Notes: generated by a model not told the origin, from the sequence alone. Shown: positions 1 through 8,511, counted from the stretch's first letter. The stretch is DNA of 64,000 nucleotides from Arthrobacter sp. efr-133-R2A-120 (GCF_030209835.1 NZ_JARVRF010000021.1:1-64000); one strand, 5' to 3'. A program made the numbers and translations.

Positions 1-56
1 GCTTTGTTGCGCTGTTCAACGCGCAGCAGCTTACGGCCTTCAGGTGCCAGGGTCAT
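1..56 (-). CDS. lipA: Lipoyl synthase, N-terminal fragment (runs off left edge)
   Basis: Only the first 18 codons lie in the window, reading MTLAPEGRKLLRVEQRNK on the minus strand. This resembles the N-terminus of actinobacterial lipoyl synthase (radical SAM enzyme that inserts sulfur into octanoyl groups), which typically begins with APxGRKxLRxExRN. A GGAG six bases upstream supports the start at 56; an in-frame ATG at 68 is the alternative. It lies downstream of a tandem glycine riboswitch, which would fit because lipoate is the cofactor of glycine-cleavage protein H. The fragment is too short to be certain; a gcv gene cannot be excluded from this stretch alone. Confidence 0.55.
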   Translation of the reverse strand, partial: MTLAPEGRKLLRVEQRNK

Positions 57-107
57 GAGGAACTCCATAATTCAGGTGGCGCGGACGCACCACGATGATT
101 CGGTTCC

Positions 108-302
108 TCCCCGCTCTGTATTGGACCTGAGAGTTTCCGCGTCCTGCCTCGCGGCTGGACGCTTGCACCGTCGGTGAGTCCGGTTGCCCGGGCTGCTTTC
201 CAGAGTTGCCTTGCCGCGGCGGTACATGGGCCTGAGAGATTCCTGGGGAGGATTTGCTCCTACGGCGCCTGCTGAAACGTACCGGCAGGGCTCTCCCGCC
301 GC
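108..302 (-). ncRNA. Tandem glycine riboswitch (two aptamers)
   Basis: On the minus strand the first aptamer (about 302-217) shows GGGAGAGCC, then GGCGCCGTAGGAGCAA, then ATCTCTCAGGCCC. The second (about 205-110) shows ACTCTGGAAAG, CACCGACGGTGCAAGCG and GAAACTCTCAGGTCC. These are the conserved blocks of the two glycine-binding aptamers, which normally bind glycine and switch on glycine-cleavage or glycine-transport genes. The second aptamer ends about 50 bases before the lipA-like start, so that gene is the apparent target. Peptides can be translated through this stretch, but they are artefacts. Confidence 0.9.
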
Positions 303-342
303 AGATCATAAGCATGTGCCGCCTTTCGGTGACACGTCTCAC

Positions 343-371
343 ATGGTATCCGGTGCCCGTGCGGCACGCAA
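343..371 (-). promoter_or_regulatory. Candidate promoter for the glycine-riboswitch transcript
   Basis: On the minus strand TTGCGT (371-366) and TACCAT (348-343) are separated by 17 bases, about 40 bases upstream of the first aptamer and just beyond the stop of the iclR gene. The match to sigma-70-type boxes is partial. Confidence 0.4.
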
Positions 372-390
372 AGAGTGCTTAGCGCAACTT

Positions 391-1149
391 CTAGCGGGCA
401 CCCTGGGAGGACCATACCGAAGCGCCGAGTTCGCGTGAAATTGTCCACGCGGCGTCGCGGAGTTCGCGGACGGTGGCCTCGCTTGCCGGCCACTCGCTCG
501 CGGAGAGCACTACCGACAAAACGGCGATGACGGTCCCGCTTTCATCGTAGACGGGGGCTGCGATGGAAGCCTCGCCAATCACCGCTTCCTCGTATTCCAA
601 CCCGAGCGCGTTCTTGCGCACTTCCTCAAGCTGGGATCGCAGGACGGCGGGGTTGGTAATCGTTTCGCCGGTAAATTCGGCCAGCGGCTTGCTGAGCACG
701 TCATTTTCGAACTCGGGGTTGTACGCGAGTAGTACTTTTCCGAGCGCAGAGGCGTGGGCGGGCAGGTTGAGTCCTGTTTCCGGCATTTGCTCTGTGCCGT
801 CGGGGCGGCGGTCGTGATGGATGATCAAAACTTCGCCGAGAAGGTTCACACCCAGTCGCGTCGCGTACCCGGTCCGTCGAGACAACTCGTGCATCCACCG
901 CATCGCGCGAGCCCGGACGTCAAGGGTGTCGAGGTAGACGCTCGAAAGTTTCAACAGCGCGGGCCCGAGCATGTAGCGGTTTCCGGAGCTTTCCTGGGCG
1001 ACCAGCCCGTGTGCCTGCAGCGATTTCACGAGTCCGTGGACTGTGGAAGGCGGAAGCTCCAATGCGGAGGCCAGTTCGGAGATTCCAAGGCGCCTGGCGC
1101 CTTGAAGGAGCCCGAGGATTTTGGCCGCTCGGTCAATCGACTGGATCAC
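391..1149 (-). CDS. IclR family transcriptional regulator
   Basis: A 252-residue DNA-binding regulator. Residues 1-60 (SIDRAAKILGLLQGARRLGISELASALELPPS in outline) form the IclR winged helix-turn-helix, and the rest matches the IclR effector domain with its HASALGKVLLA segment near residue 130. It starts at a GTG preceded by GGAGCT. It is divergent from the glycerol facilitator/dihydroxyacetone kinase operon, so it is probably the local glycerol or dihydroxyacetone regulator, comparable in position to GylR of Streptomyces. The inverted repeats at 1237-1271 are its likely operators. The effector is inferred from context only. Confidence 0.88.
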   Translation of the reverse strand: MIQSIDRAAKILGLLQGARRLGISELASALELPPSTVHGLVKSLQAHGLVAQESSGNRYMLGPALLKLSSVYLDTLDVRARAMRWMHELSRRTGYATRLGVNLLGEVLIIHHDRRPDGTEQMPETGLNLPAHASALGKVLLAYNPEFENDVLSKPLAEFTGETITNPAVLRSQLEEVRKNALGLEYEEAVIGEASIAAPVYDESGTVIAVLSVVLSASEWPASEATVRELRDAAWTISRELGASVWSSQGAR

Positions 1150-1208
1150 AGCTCCACCACTCTCGCATCATCGGTTGCCTTGTCAGGCCAACAAGTTAAT
1201 TTAGCCCC

Positions 1209-1271
1209 TTGACAGTTGGGAACCCTAAACGGCATTATTCGATATTAACGAATCGAAGTCGACAATGTCGA
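1209..1271 (+). promoter_or_regulatory. glpF-dha promoter with overlapping inverted repeats
   Basis: TTGACA (1209-1214) and CATTAT (1233-1238) are 18 bases apart. The -10 region overlaps ATTCG-N7-CGAAT (1237-1253), followed by a perfect palindrome TCGACAATGTCGA (1259-1271). The arrangement suits an IclR-type repressor binding at and just downstream of the promoter. Regulator assignment is inferred from the divergent iclR gene. Confidence 0.55.
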
Positions 1272-1319
1272 ATCTGCTCGTCGTCTAATATCACCCGCCG
1301 TTCAAAGGAGAACTTCGTT

Positions 1320-2075
1320 ATGGACGAAAACCGCATGTGGCAGCGGCTTGCTGCCGAGTTCCTGGGGACCGCGTTCCTCGTCTTCGTAGGCGTAGGATCC
1401 GTGCCCGCCCTCGCCATGGCCCGCGGCAATGCGCCGTTCACCGGCTCCGAGCTGGGCGTCATCTCGCTGTCGTTTGGCGCAGTTGTCATTGGCACCGTCT
1501 ACGTCTTCGGTTACATATCCGGAAATCACATCAATCCAGCTGTGACAGTGGCGCTTGCCGCAACAGGAAAGTTCCCGTGGCGCGACGTGCCGGGATACCT
1601 CACAGCTCAGGTACTGGGCGCCGTTGCGGGCTCATTCGCCATCATTGGAGTACTCGGCCAGCGCGCCAGCGAACTAGGCCTCGGAATGGCCGCTTATGGC
1701 GAGATCCCCGTCTGGCAGGCCTTCACTGCTGAGTTCATCGGTACTTTCCTGCTCGTCTTCACGGTGTTCGGCGTGATCCACCGCAAGGCAGCACCGGGCT
1801 TTGCCGGGATTGTCATCGGATTCATCGTGTTCGCCGCAATCATCCCCGTCGCGCCCGCCACGGGGGCATCGATCAACCCCGCCAGGACCACAGGGCCGAT
1901 GATCGTGCAGTTCCTGCTGGGCGAAACCGTTCATTGGGAGCAATGGCCTGTTTACGTTGCCGCAGAACTTGCAGCGGGCATCGCCGCGGGAGCATTGTTT
2001 GGGCTCATCTCGCGCACTCAAGCTGACCGCACCTCGCTGACCGCTGCTCTGACCGAACAGGAAACCCGGGCATGA
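1320..2075 (+). CDS. glpF: MIP family glycerol facilitator / aquaporin
   Basis: A 251-residue membrane channel for passive uptake of glycerol or dihydroxyacetone. It has six hydrophobic segments and two NPA loops, NHINPAVTVA in the first half and ASINPARTTGP in the second, the hallmark of the MIP family. The ATG at 1320 is nine bases after AAAGGAG; an upstream in-frame extension to 1209 would run through the promoter and is rejected. Its stop overlaps the start of dhaK (ATGA), so uptake and phosphorylation are coupled. Glycerol is the likely substrate from context, but the sequence alone does not separate glycerol channels from water channels. Confidence 0.88.
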   Translation: MDENRMWQRLAAEFLGTAFLVFVGVGSVPALAMARGNAPFTGSELGVISLSFGAVVIGTVYVFGYISGNHINPAVTVALAATGKFPWRDVPGYLTAQVLGAVAGSFAIIGVLGQRASELGLGMAAYGEIPVWQAFTAEFIGTFLLVFTVFGVIHRKAAPGFAGIVIGFIVFAAIIPVAPATGASINPARTTGPMIVQFLLGETVHWEQWPVYVAAELAAGIAAGALFGLISRTQADRTSLTAALTEQETRA

Positions 2076-3064
2076 AGAAGCTGATCAACTCCCCGCAGAC
2101 CCTGCTGGCGGACGCACTGCGCGGTGTCGCCGCCGCACACGGGCAGCTGTCAGTGGACTTCGAGAACCGCATCGTTTTCAGCACCGCACCACGGGAGGGA
2201 CGCGTCGCGCTAGTCTCCGGAGGTGGCTCGGGCCATGAACCGCTGCACAGCGGGCTCGTCGGCGCAGGAATGCTGGATGCCGCGTGTGCCGGTGAGATCT
2301 TTACGTCACCGACTCCAGACCAGATTCTGGCCGCCGCCACCAGGGTGAACACAGGGGCGGGTGTGCTCTTCGTGGTCAAAAACTACACCGGCGACCTGCT
2401 CAACTTCGAAATGGCGGCCGAACTCGCCCGGGAGCAGGGAATCGACGTCGCCTCGGTTGTCGTCGCCGACGACGTCGCAGTTGAGGACTCCACCTGGACA
2501 GCGGGCCGACGCGGTGTCGGCACCACGCTGATAATGGAAAAGGTTGCCGGCGCTGCTGCGGCCCGCGGCTGGTCGCTTGAGAAGGTACATGCGCTCGCCA
2601 AACGGATCGCCGACGCGGGACGTTCCATGGGAGCGGCGCTTACCAGCTGCACTGTTCCTGCCGTAGGTAAGCCCAGCTTCGATCTTCCCGAGGACGAAAT
2701 GGAACTCGGCGTCGGTATCCACGGCGAGCCAGGACGTAAGCGTGTACCGATGATGTCGGCCGCGGAACTGTCCCACGCGTTTGTCGAGTCGATCACCACC
2801 GACTATGACTTCAGCGGAAAACCGGTTATCGCTCTGCTGACCGGCCTGGGAGGAACCCCGCTGATCGAACTCTACGCAATGTTCGCCGAGGTTTCCGACC
2901 GCCTTAACGAGCTAAACATCACGATGGCCCGTTCATTGGTCGGCAATTACGTCACCAGCCTCGACATGCGGGGCTGTTCCCTGACTCTGGTCGCTGCAGA
3001 CAATGAAATTCTCGACCTCTGGGACGCGCCGGTGAACACTCCCGCCCTCCGCTGGAACGATTGA
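2072..3064 (+). CDS. dhaK: Dihydroxyacetone kinase subunit DhaK
   Basis: A 330-residue substrate-binding subunit that holds dihydroxyacetone as a covalent hemiaminal on histidine. The family GGGSGHEPLHSG block (His55) and the VGIHGEPG motif (His217, equivalent to the covalent His218 of E. coli DhaK) are both present. It overlaps glpF by four bases and is followed one base later by dhaL. With DhaL and DhaM it forms the PTS-dependent kinase, in which phosphate comes from phosphoenolpyruvate through EI/HPr rather than ATP. Confidence 0.95.
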   Translation: MKKLINSPQTLLADALRGVAAAHGQLSVDFENRIVFSTAPREGRVALVSGGGSGHEPLHSGLVGAGMLDAACAGEIFTSPTPDQILAAATRVNTGAGVLFVVKNYTGDLLNFEMAAELAREQGIDVASVVVADDVAVEDSTWTAGRRGVGTTLIMEKVAGAAAARGWSLEKVHALAKRIADAGRSMGAALTSCTVPAVGKPSFDLPEDEMELGVGIHGEPGRKRVPMMSAAELSHAFVESITTDYDFSGKPVIALLTGLGGTPLIELYAMFAEVSDRLNELNITMARSLVGNYVTSLDMRGCSLTLVAADNEILDLWDAPVNTPALRWND

Positions 3065-3065
3065 C

Positions 3066-3713
3066 ATGCCAGAAACACTCACGATCAATGCGCTACAGCA
3101 GTGGCTGCACCGCTTCGCGTCCGAAATCACGAGACAAGCAGACTGGTTGACCGAGCTGGACTCGGCGATTGGAGATGCCGACCACGGGACCAACATGGTC
3201 CGCGGCACAGCCGCAGTGGTCACCAAGCTCGATGGCCGGATGACAGGCACCGTACAGGAACTGCTCAAGGCCGTCGGCATGACCATGGTGTCCACGGTAG
3301 GCGGAGCCAGCGGGTCCCTGTACGGCACCTTCTTCATTGAAATGGCCCGAAACAGCCCCGCGGACGTGCGATTGAACGGTTCTGAATTGGAGAACGCACT
3401 GCATGCCGGCGTCAACGGCGTCATTGCGCGAGGACACGCAACAGTTGGCGACAAAACCATGATTGACGCCCTCGAACCGGCCGTCACGGCACTGTCCCGG
3501 TCCCTGGCTGATGGCCGGCAACTGCAGTGCTCAATTGCGGCCGCCGCCGCTGCGGCGACGACCGGCCGGGACTCCACCAAACCGCTCGTCGCACGCAAAG
3601 GCCGGGCGTCCTACCTCGGTGAGCGCAGCGCCGGACACATCGATCCGGGAGCCGCGTCAGCGGCCATCCTGCTTGCGGCGCTGGCCGCCAGCATCGGGGA
3701 AGGAACCGCATGA
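3066..3713 (+). CDS. dhaL: Dihydroxyacetone kinase subunit DhaL
   Basis: A 215-residue nucleotide-binding subunit carrying a permanently bound ADP/ATP. The metal-binding aspartates sit in LDSAIGDADHGTNM (Asp32, Asp37, Asp39, with His40), followed by a GGASGSLYGT loop near residue 79. It transfers phosphate to dihydroxyacetone bound on DhaK and is recharged by DhaM. It overlaps dhaM by four bases. Length and motifs are standard for the PTS-type subunit. Confidence 0.94.
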   Translation: MPETLTINALQQWLHRFASEITRQADWLTELDSAIGDADHGTNMVRGTAAVVTKLDGRMTGTVQELLKAVGMTMVSTVGGASGSLYGTFFIEMARNSPADVRLNGSELENALHAGVNGVIARGHATVGDKTMIDALEPAVTALSRSLADGRQLQCSIAAAAAAATTGRDSTKPLVARKGRASYLGERSAGHIDPGAASAAILLAALAASIGEGTA

Positions 3714-4429
3714 TCGGCATCGTGCTCGTCTCACACAGTGAAGCCCTCGCAAACGCCGCGATGGAACTCGCCTTGCAAATGGTTCACGGCGCGCGGCCTC
3801 CCATCCGGATCGCCGCGGGCGCGGCCGGAGGATTCGGCACCGACGCAACAGCAATCGCGTCCGCAATCGATGACCTCGCCACTACTGAGGGTGTGCTCGT
3901 GATCACCGACCTGGGATCAGCGATCCTTAGCTCATCCCTGGCCTTGGAGATCCGCAGCAGCACCTACCAGGCTTTGATCAGCGACGGCCCGTTCGTCGAA
4001 GCAACTACGGCGGCAGTGGTCAGCGCAACGGCAGGTAGTTCGCTGACCGACGTTGCCGCTGAAGCGAGCAACGCCCTCAGCGCAAAGAAGACCCAGACCG
4101 TCACCGGAGCGGGCGCTTCAGTCGCGGAAGACACCAATCCGGACAACCCCGCCGCCAGCGCAGAGGAACGTCTGATCAATCCGATGGGCCTGCACACCCG
4201 CCCGGCAGCACTACTCGTGCAGACGGCCGGGGAGTTCAGTGCCGACATCGAACTGACAAACACCACCGCCGGACGAGGACCGGTCAGCGCATCCAGCGTG
4301 ATCGGTCTGCTGTCCCTCGCAGCGAGCCAGAACGATCAGCTCCGCATTGATGCCAACGGCCCGGACGCCAGTCGGGCCGTGAACGCCGTAAAGCAGCTCG
4401 TCCTCCAAGGGTTCGGCGAGCTTTCCTAG
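3710..4429 (+). CDS. dhaM: DhaM phosphotransfer protein (EIIA-Man domain fused to HPr)
   Basis: A 239-residue phosphoryl carrier with two domains. Residues 1-125 are a mannose-type EIIA domain starting IGIVLVSHS with His9 as phosphorylation site. Residues about 153-239 are an HPr domain with NPMGLHTRPAALL, His162 being the active site. The linker (about 125-152) is Ala/Thr/Asp-rich. E. coli DhaM also carries an EI-like third domain; here only EIIA and HPr are present, so a separate general EI is needed, and none is in the window. It is the last gene of the canonical dhaKLM set. Confidence 0.93.
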   Translation: MIGIVLVSHSEALANAAMELALQMVHGARPPIRIAAGAAGGFGTDATAIASAIDDLATTEGVLVITDLGSAILSSSLALEIRSSTYQALISDGPFVEATTAAVVSATAGSSLTDVAAEASNALSAKKTQTVTGAGASVAEDTNPDNPAASAEERLINPMGLHTRPAALLVQTAGEFSADIELTNTTAGRGPVSASSVIGLLSLAASQNDQLRIDANGPDASRAVNAVKQLVLQGFGELS

Positions 4430-4494
4430 CTTCCTTCCCCAACGTTTTCATCCCTTTCTTTCCGTCGTCCTAACTACAGAACCGGAGTACTTCC

Positions 4495-5502
4495 ATGCCC
4501 ACATCCGTGCGTCGACACATCATCAACAAACCCCACCGCGTCATCGACGAAGCCCTGGACGGTTTCGCCCTGACCTATCCGGAGCTGGTGACGTTCAACA
4601 ACGAACACAACTTGATCTCCCGCAAAACCCTGACACCCGGCAAGACCGGACTTGTCTCAGGCGGAGGCTCCGGCCACGAGCCACTGCACGCCGGATTCGT
4701 CGGGAGCGGCATGCTCGACGTCGCCGTTTGCGGCGCAGTGTTTGCCAGCCCCACCGCAGACCAAGTGCATGCGGGCACCAAACTCGCCAACACAGGCGCA
4801 GGTGTCGTGCAGATCGTCAAGAACTACACCGGTGACGTACTCAATTTCCAGATCGCCGCATCCTTGGCCGATGACGACGGCGTCCCTGTAGAGCAGGTCC
4901 TGGTTGACGACGACCTCGCCTCCGATAACGGCAACGACGGCCCCGGACGCCGCGGCACCGCCGCAGTGGTCACCGTCGAGAAGGTATGCGGCGCCCTTGC
5001 CGAGCGGGGCGCCGGTGTTTCCACGATCGCCACACGCGGCCGCGACGTCGTAGCGCGTTCCCGCAGCCTGGCGATTGCCCTGGATGCGGGTGCGCACCCC
5101 GGAGAGTCCGTTGCAGCGTTTGAGCTGGATCCACACGAGGTGGAATACGGGGTGGGCATCCATGGCGAACGCGGCACCGGCCGCATCGCCTATGCACCCG
5201 CCGACGACCTGGTCGAACAGCTCGTGACCCCGCTGGTTTCCAGCCTGCAGGTCAAGCGCGGCCAGTCGGTGATCGCAATCGTGAACGGCCTCGGCGGGGC
5301 GTATCCGCTCGAGCTATCCATCGCGGCCCGCAACGTACACAACCTTCTGAACGGTCGTGGCATCAGCATCGCGCGTTCCTTGGTCGGCACCTACGTGTCT
5401 TCACTGAACATGCACGGCCTGTCCGTCACCCTGACCGTCGCCGATGACGAGCTGATCAGCCTGTGGGACGCCCCAGTCCGCACACCGGCCCTCTCTTGGT
5501 AA
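4495..5502 (+). CDS. Second DhaK-like kinase subunit
   Basis: A 335-residue paralogue of DhaK. It keeps GGGSGHEPLHAG (His61) and GVGIHGERG (His223, the covalent-binding position), so it should bind a short-chain ketose in the same way. It follows dhaM after 65 bases and is paired with its own DhaL-like partner 25 bases downstream. Tetrulose-type kinases belong to the same family, so the substrate may be erythrulose or another small ketone rather than dihydroxyacetone. No second DhaM is present, so it may share the first one or use ATP. The substrate is not determined by the sequence. Confidence 0.85.
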   Translation: MPTSVRRHIINKPHRVIDEALDGFALTYPELVTFNNEHNLISRKTLTPGKTGLVSGGGSGHEPLHAGFVGSGMLDVAVCGAVFASPTADQVHAGTKLANTGAGVVQIVKNYTGDVLNFQIAASLADDDGVPVEQVLVDDDLASDNGNDGPGRRGTAAVVTVEKVCGALAERGAGVSTIATRGRDVVARSRSLAIALDAGAHPGESVAAFELDPHEVEYGVGIHGERGTGRIAYAPADDLVEQLVTPLVSSLQVKRGQSVIAIVNGLGGAYPLELSIAARNVHNLLNGRGISIARSLVGTYVSSLNMHGLSVTLTVADDELISLWDAPVRTPALSW

Positions 5503-5527
5503 CAACACAACAACCGAAGGAAACACA

Positions 5528-6202
5528 ATGACCAACCTCATCGACGGCAGCACTGCACTTGCGTGGTTCACCGCGTTCAGCCAGCGATTTTCCTCGACTC
5601 AGGCCTATCTGACAGAGCTGGACCGCCTCGCCGGTGATGGCGACTTCGGCGTGAACATCGCCTCCGCACTGGAACGCACACAAGCGCGTTTGCCGCCCGC
5701 CACGGAATCGACCTGCACCACCGTGTTCGAGGCCGCAAGCCGTGGCTTTATGGCCACCGGCGGTACCAGCGGACCGCTGTTCGGGATGTGGTTCCGTGAC
5801 ATTGCGAAAGGCACCAAGAATGACGCCGCAGCCGTCACTGACATCGCCCAAAGCATCGCCGCGGGCCTGTCGACCATCCAGAAACTCGGCGGCGCTCGGG
5901 TCGGTGACAACACCATGATCGACGCACTGGAACCAGCATCCATTGCCCTCACCGAAGGGGCCGAGCGCGGCAGCACGCTGGGCGAGGCGCTCCTTGAAGC
6001 AGCCCTGGCTGCCCGGGCCGGTGCCGAGTCCACCGCCAACCTCATCGCCGCGCGCGGCAGGGCCACCTACGTGGGCGAACTCGCGCGAGGGGTGCTCGAT
6101 CCCGGCGCGGTCACCATCGCACTGTTCTTTGAGGCCGGCGCGGACACCGTCGGCGCCGGCCGGGCCTGGCAACCGTTGGGCGGTGTGGAGGCGTGCAGCT
6201 AG
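5528..6202 (+). CDS. Second DhaL-like kinase subunit with altered metal-site motif
   Basis: A 224-residue DhaL (DAK2) domain protein, preceded by AAGGAAACACA before its ATG. The three aspartates are conserved (Asp32, Asp37, Asp39) but the following histidine of the first DhaL is phenylalanine here: GDGDFGVN instead of GDADHGTN, at the same position 40. A GGTSGPLFGMW loop follows. It probably forms a kinase with the DhaK paralogue just upstream. The change may mark a different phosphoryl donor or substrate class; that is inference. Its stop shares the tetranucleotide CTAG with the oppositely oriented trmB. Confidence 0.83.
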   Translation: MTNLIDGSTALAWFTAFSQRFSSTQAYLTELDRLAGDGDFGVNIASALERTQARLPPATESTCTTVFEAASRGFMATGGTSGPLFGMWFRDIAKGTKNDAAAVTDIAQSIAAGLSTIQKLGGARVGDNTMIDALEPASIALTEGAERGSTLGEALLEAALAARAGAESTANLIAARGRATYVGELARGVLDPGAVTIALFFEAGADTVGAGRAWQPLGGVEACS

Positions 6203-7122
6203 ATCCTGCGATAACTGAGGTCGAAGATCATGCGTCCGGCCTCGTGGGCCTTGTTTTCGAAGCTGGTGCGGATGCGGCCGTCGAAGCGCGGAGCCCATCC
6301 GCCCACGTGGTCCACTCCCTCGTTGGGGCCGGTGTGCTCGGTGCTGACCGGTGCCCGGCCTTCCTTGACGGGGGCCCCGCCCACCATGGCTTCGACTCCC
6401 GATTCCCACACTTGGGTGAGGGGGCTGTCCGCGCCGGCCCGCTCGCCGTCGTGCAGGTTTTCAAACTCGGTTGAACCGGCTAGGACCTCACGGACGTGGA
6501 CGGCATAGTTGGACCAGTCGGTCGCGATCCGCCACAAGCTGCCCTTTTTGAGGGACCTCGCGGCGAGTTCGGCGAACGCGGGCTGGATAAGGCGGCGTTT
6601 GTGGTGCCGAGATTTGTGCCAGGGGTCGGGGAAGAAGACCCAGAGCTCGCTCACTGACCCCGCAGGCAGCATGGTGGCCAGGACCTCCGGGGCGTTGGCT
6701 TCCACGACGCGGACGTTGCTGAGGCCGCGACTGTTGATCTTGATCATCGTGTTGGCCAGGCCCGGGGTGTAGACCTCCACGGCGAGGAAGTCCTTGTCCG
6801 GGTTCTCTTCGGCCGCGTGGCATACGGCGTCGCCGAGTCCCGAACCGATTTCAACAATCAGCGGTGCCTTGCGGCCGAACTCCGCTTCGGCGTCGAACAC
6901 GTAGTCCGGGTGCACGGACGTGTTGGCGACATGCCGCGGAACCTGGATGGCCCAGCGGTCCGAGTGCTCTTCCCACGCCGCTTGGCGCCGACCCTGAAGC
7001 CGCGTCCCGCGGCGCACGAAACTGACCGGCCGGCCGCCATAGGTGCCGAAGGAGGCCTGGCTGCCTGGGGTCACGGGGCGCGAAGACTGCGGTGATTCAG
7101 GGGATTCTGGGGTTTCACTCAT
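6199..7122 (-). CDS. trmB: tRNA (guanine-N7-)-methyltransferase
   Basis: A 307-residue SAM-dependent enzyme that forms m7G46 in tRNA. Visible motifs are VEIGSGLGDA (SAM-binding motif I), FLAVEVYTPGL, and the TrmB signature FFPDPWHKSRHHKRRLIQ. The first ~45 residues, rich in Pro/Ser and then Arg, are an extension common in actinobacterial homologues. The ATG at 7122 is preceded by GGAGGAG. It is convergent with the dha operon and divergent from an MFS gene. It is a housekeeping gene with no functional link to its neighbours. Confidence 0.94.
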   Translation of the reverse strand: MSETPESPESPQSSRPVTPGSQASFGTYGGRPVSFVRRGTRLQGRRQAAWEEHSDRWAIQVPRHVANTSVHPDYVFDAEAEFGRKAPLIVEIGSGLGDAVCHAAEENPDKDFLAVEVYTPGLANTMIKINSRGLSNVRVVEANAPEVLATMLPAGSVSELWVFFPDPWHKSRHHKRRLIQPAFAELAARSLKKGSLWRIATDWSNYAVHVREVLAGSTEFENLHDGERAGADSPLTQVWESGVEAMVGGAPVKEGRAPVSTEHTGPNEGVDHVGGWAPRFDGRIRTSFENKAHEAGRMIFDLSYRRI

Positions 7123-7224
7123 CTCCTCCAGAATACCGTTGCACGGTCAAAGCCCCGCCGCGGAACCTGCGTACGCTCCCGTCACGAGGCGCCGGCGCAC
7201 GGGGGTGACTGCCAGAATGGGTTG

Positions 7225-8511
7225 GTGACCCCCGCTTCAAGCGCCCCCAAGAACACCAAGCCACACTTCGCCGTTCCCGAGATCCTCGTCGACGCCGAAA
7301 TCGACGAGCTTCCCGCCGACGAGCCCACCCAGGTCCGGACGCGCGGCGGACTCGTCTTCCTGGGGATCTGCCTTGTGCTCATCGGGCTGAACCTGCGGAC
7401 GGTGTTCTCGAGCTTTTCGGCGGTCCTTCCGGAAGTCACCGCCGACGCCGGGCTGCCGGGCTGGGCGGTGGTTGTCCTCACCACTGTGCCGGTGACCTTG
7501 CTCGGTGTCTTCGCGCCGCTGGCGCCGATCCTGGCCCGCCGTTTCGGTGCCGAGAGGGTCTTGCTCGGCGCGATGGCTGTGCTGACAGCCGGGCTGCTGA
7601 TCCGTCCCGTGGACCTCGCCGGCGCCGGGCACTTACCGGCCCTCCTTGCCGGTACCGCGGCGTGCGGCGCCGCGATCGCGCTATGCAACGTGCTGCTGCC
7701 CGGCGTGGTCAAGCGTGACTTCCCGCATCGCCTTGGGCTCATGGGCGGGCTATATACGACGGCGATTTGCGCGTCTGCCGCGCTTGGCGCCGGTTTCACC
7801 TATCCCGTCTTTACCGCGGCCGGGCACTGGACTTCGGCGCTGTGGTTCTGGGCGCTGCCCGCCGCCGTCGTACTCTTGCTTTTCCTGCCGCTCGCGATCC
7901 GCCAGCATCCCGTCCGGCACAACGCGGCCGACGGCGGTACGAACGTCTGGCGTTCCGCCGTCGCCTGGCAAGTCACCATCTTCATGGTGTTGCAAGCGAT
8001 GATGTCCTTCAGCGTGTTCGCCTGGTTGGCGCCGATCCTGCGTGATCGCGGGATCGACGGCGGGACAGCCGGTTTGATCGTGTCCGTGTCGATTGTGCTG
8101 CAGATGCTTGGTTCGTTCATCGCTCCTGGGCTCGCGGCACGTTTCAAAGACCAGCGCGCCGTCAACACCGTGGTGGCGCTCATGACCGGCGGCGGCTTCG
8201 CCTTGAGTATTTTCGGCCCCACGGACCTGATTTGGGTGTGGACCGGGCTGTTGGGACTGGGGCAAGGGAGCCTCACCGCCGTGGCGTTGACCATGATCAT
8301 GCTGCGTACCCGCGATTCCCACACCGCGGCGCACCTTTCCGGCATGATGCAGGGCGTCGGCTATGGCTTAGGCTCCACGGGAACCCTGATGGTCGGCCAG
8401 TTGCATCAAGCGACCGGTGGCTTCGCGGCGGCCGGCATCCTGTTCCTCGTGGTGGGATCCCTGGCGGCCTTCTTTGGCTTCCGCGCCGGCCGGAACCGCT
8501 ACGTCGGCTAG
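7225..8511 (+). CDS. MFS transporter, CynX/NimT-like
   Basis: A 428-residue, 12-segment integral membrane protein. The run NLRTVFSSFSAVLPEV at the first membrane segment is typical of the CynX/NimT (cyanate/2-nitroimidazole) branch of the major facilitator superfamily. Residues 1-45 are a hydrophilic cytoplasmic leader. The start is a GTG at 7225; a TTG one codon earlier is possible, and the ribosome site is weak. No partner enzyme adjoins it, so the substrate is unknown. A 66-bp inverted repeat follows the stop directly. Confidence 0.85.
   Translation: MTPASSAPKNTKPHFAVPEILVDAEIDELPADEPTQVRTRGGLVFLGICLVLIGLNLRTVFSSFSAVLPEVTADAGLPGWAVVVLTTVPVTLLGVFAPLAPILARRFGAERVLLGAMAVLTAGLLIRPVDLAGAGHLPALLAGTAACGAAIALCNVLLPGVVKRDFPHRLGLMGGLYTTAICASAALGAGFTYPVFTAAGHWTSALWFWALPAAVVLLLFLPLAIRQHPVRHNAADGGTNVWRSAVAWQVTIFMVLQAMMSFSVFAWLAPILRDRGIDGGTAGLIVSVSIVLQMLGSFIAPGLAARFKDQRAVNTVVALMTGGGFALSIFGPTDLIWVWTGLLGLGQGSLTAVALTMIMLRTRDSHTAAHLSGMMQGVGYGLGSTGTLMVGQLHQATGGFAAAGILFLVVGSLAAFFGFRAGRNRYVG

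Noticed and set aside
40..493. Several open frames across the glycine riboswitch region
   Set aside because: They lie within or across the riboswitch and iclR end, lack ribosome sites, and have Arg/Pro-rich, non-family sequences.
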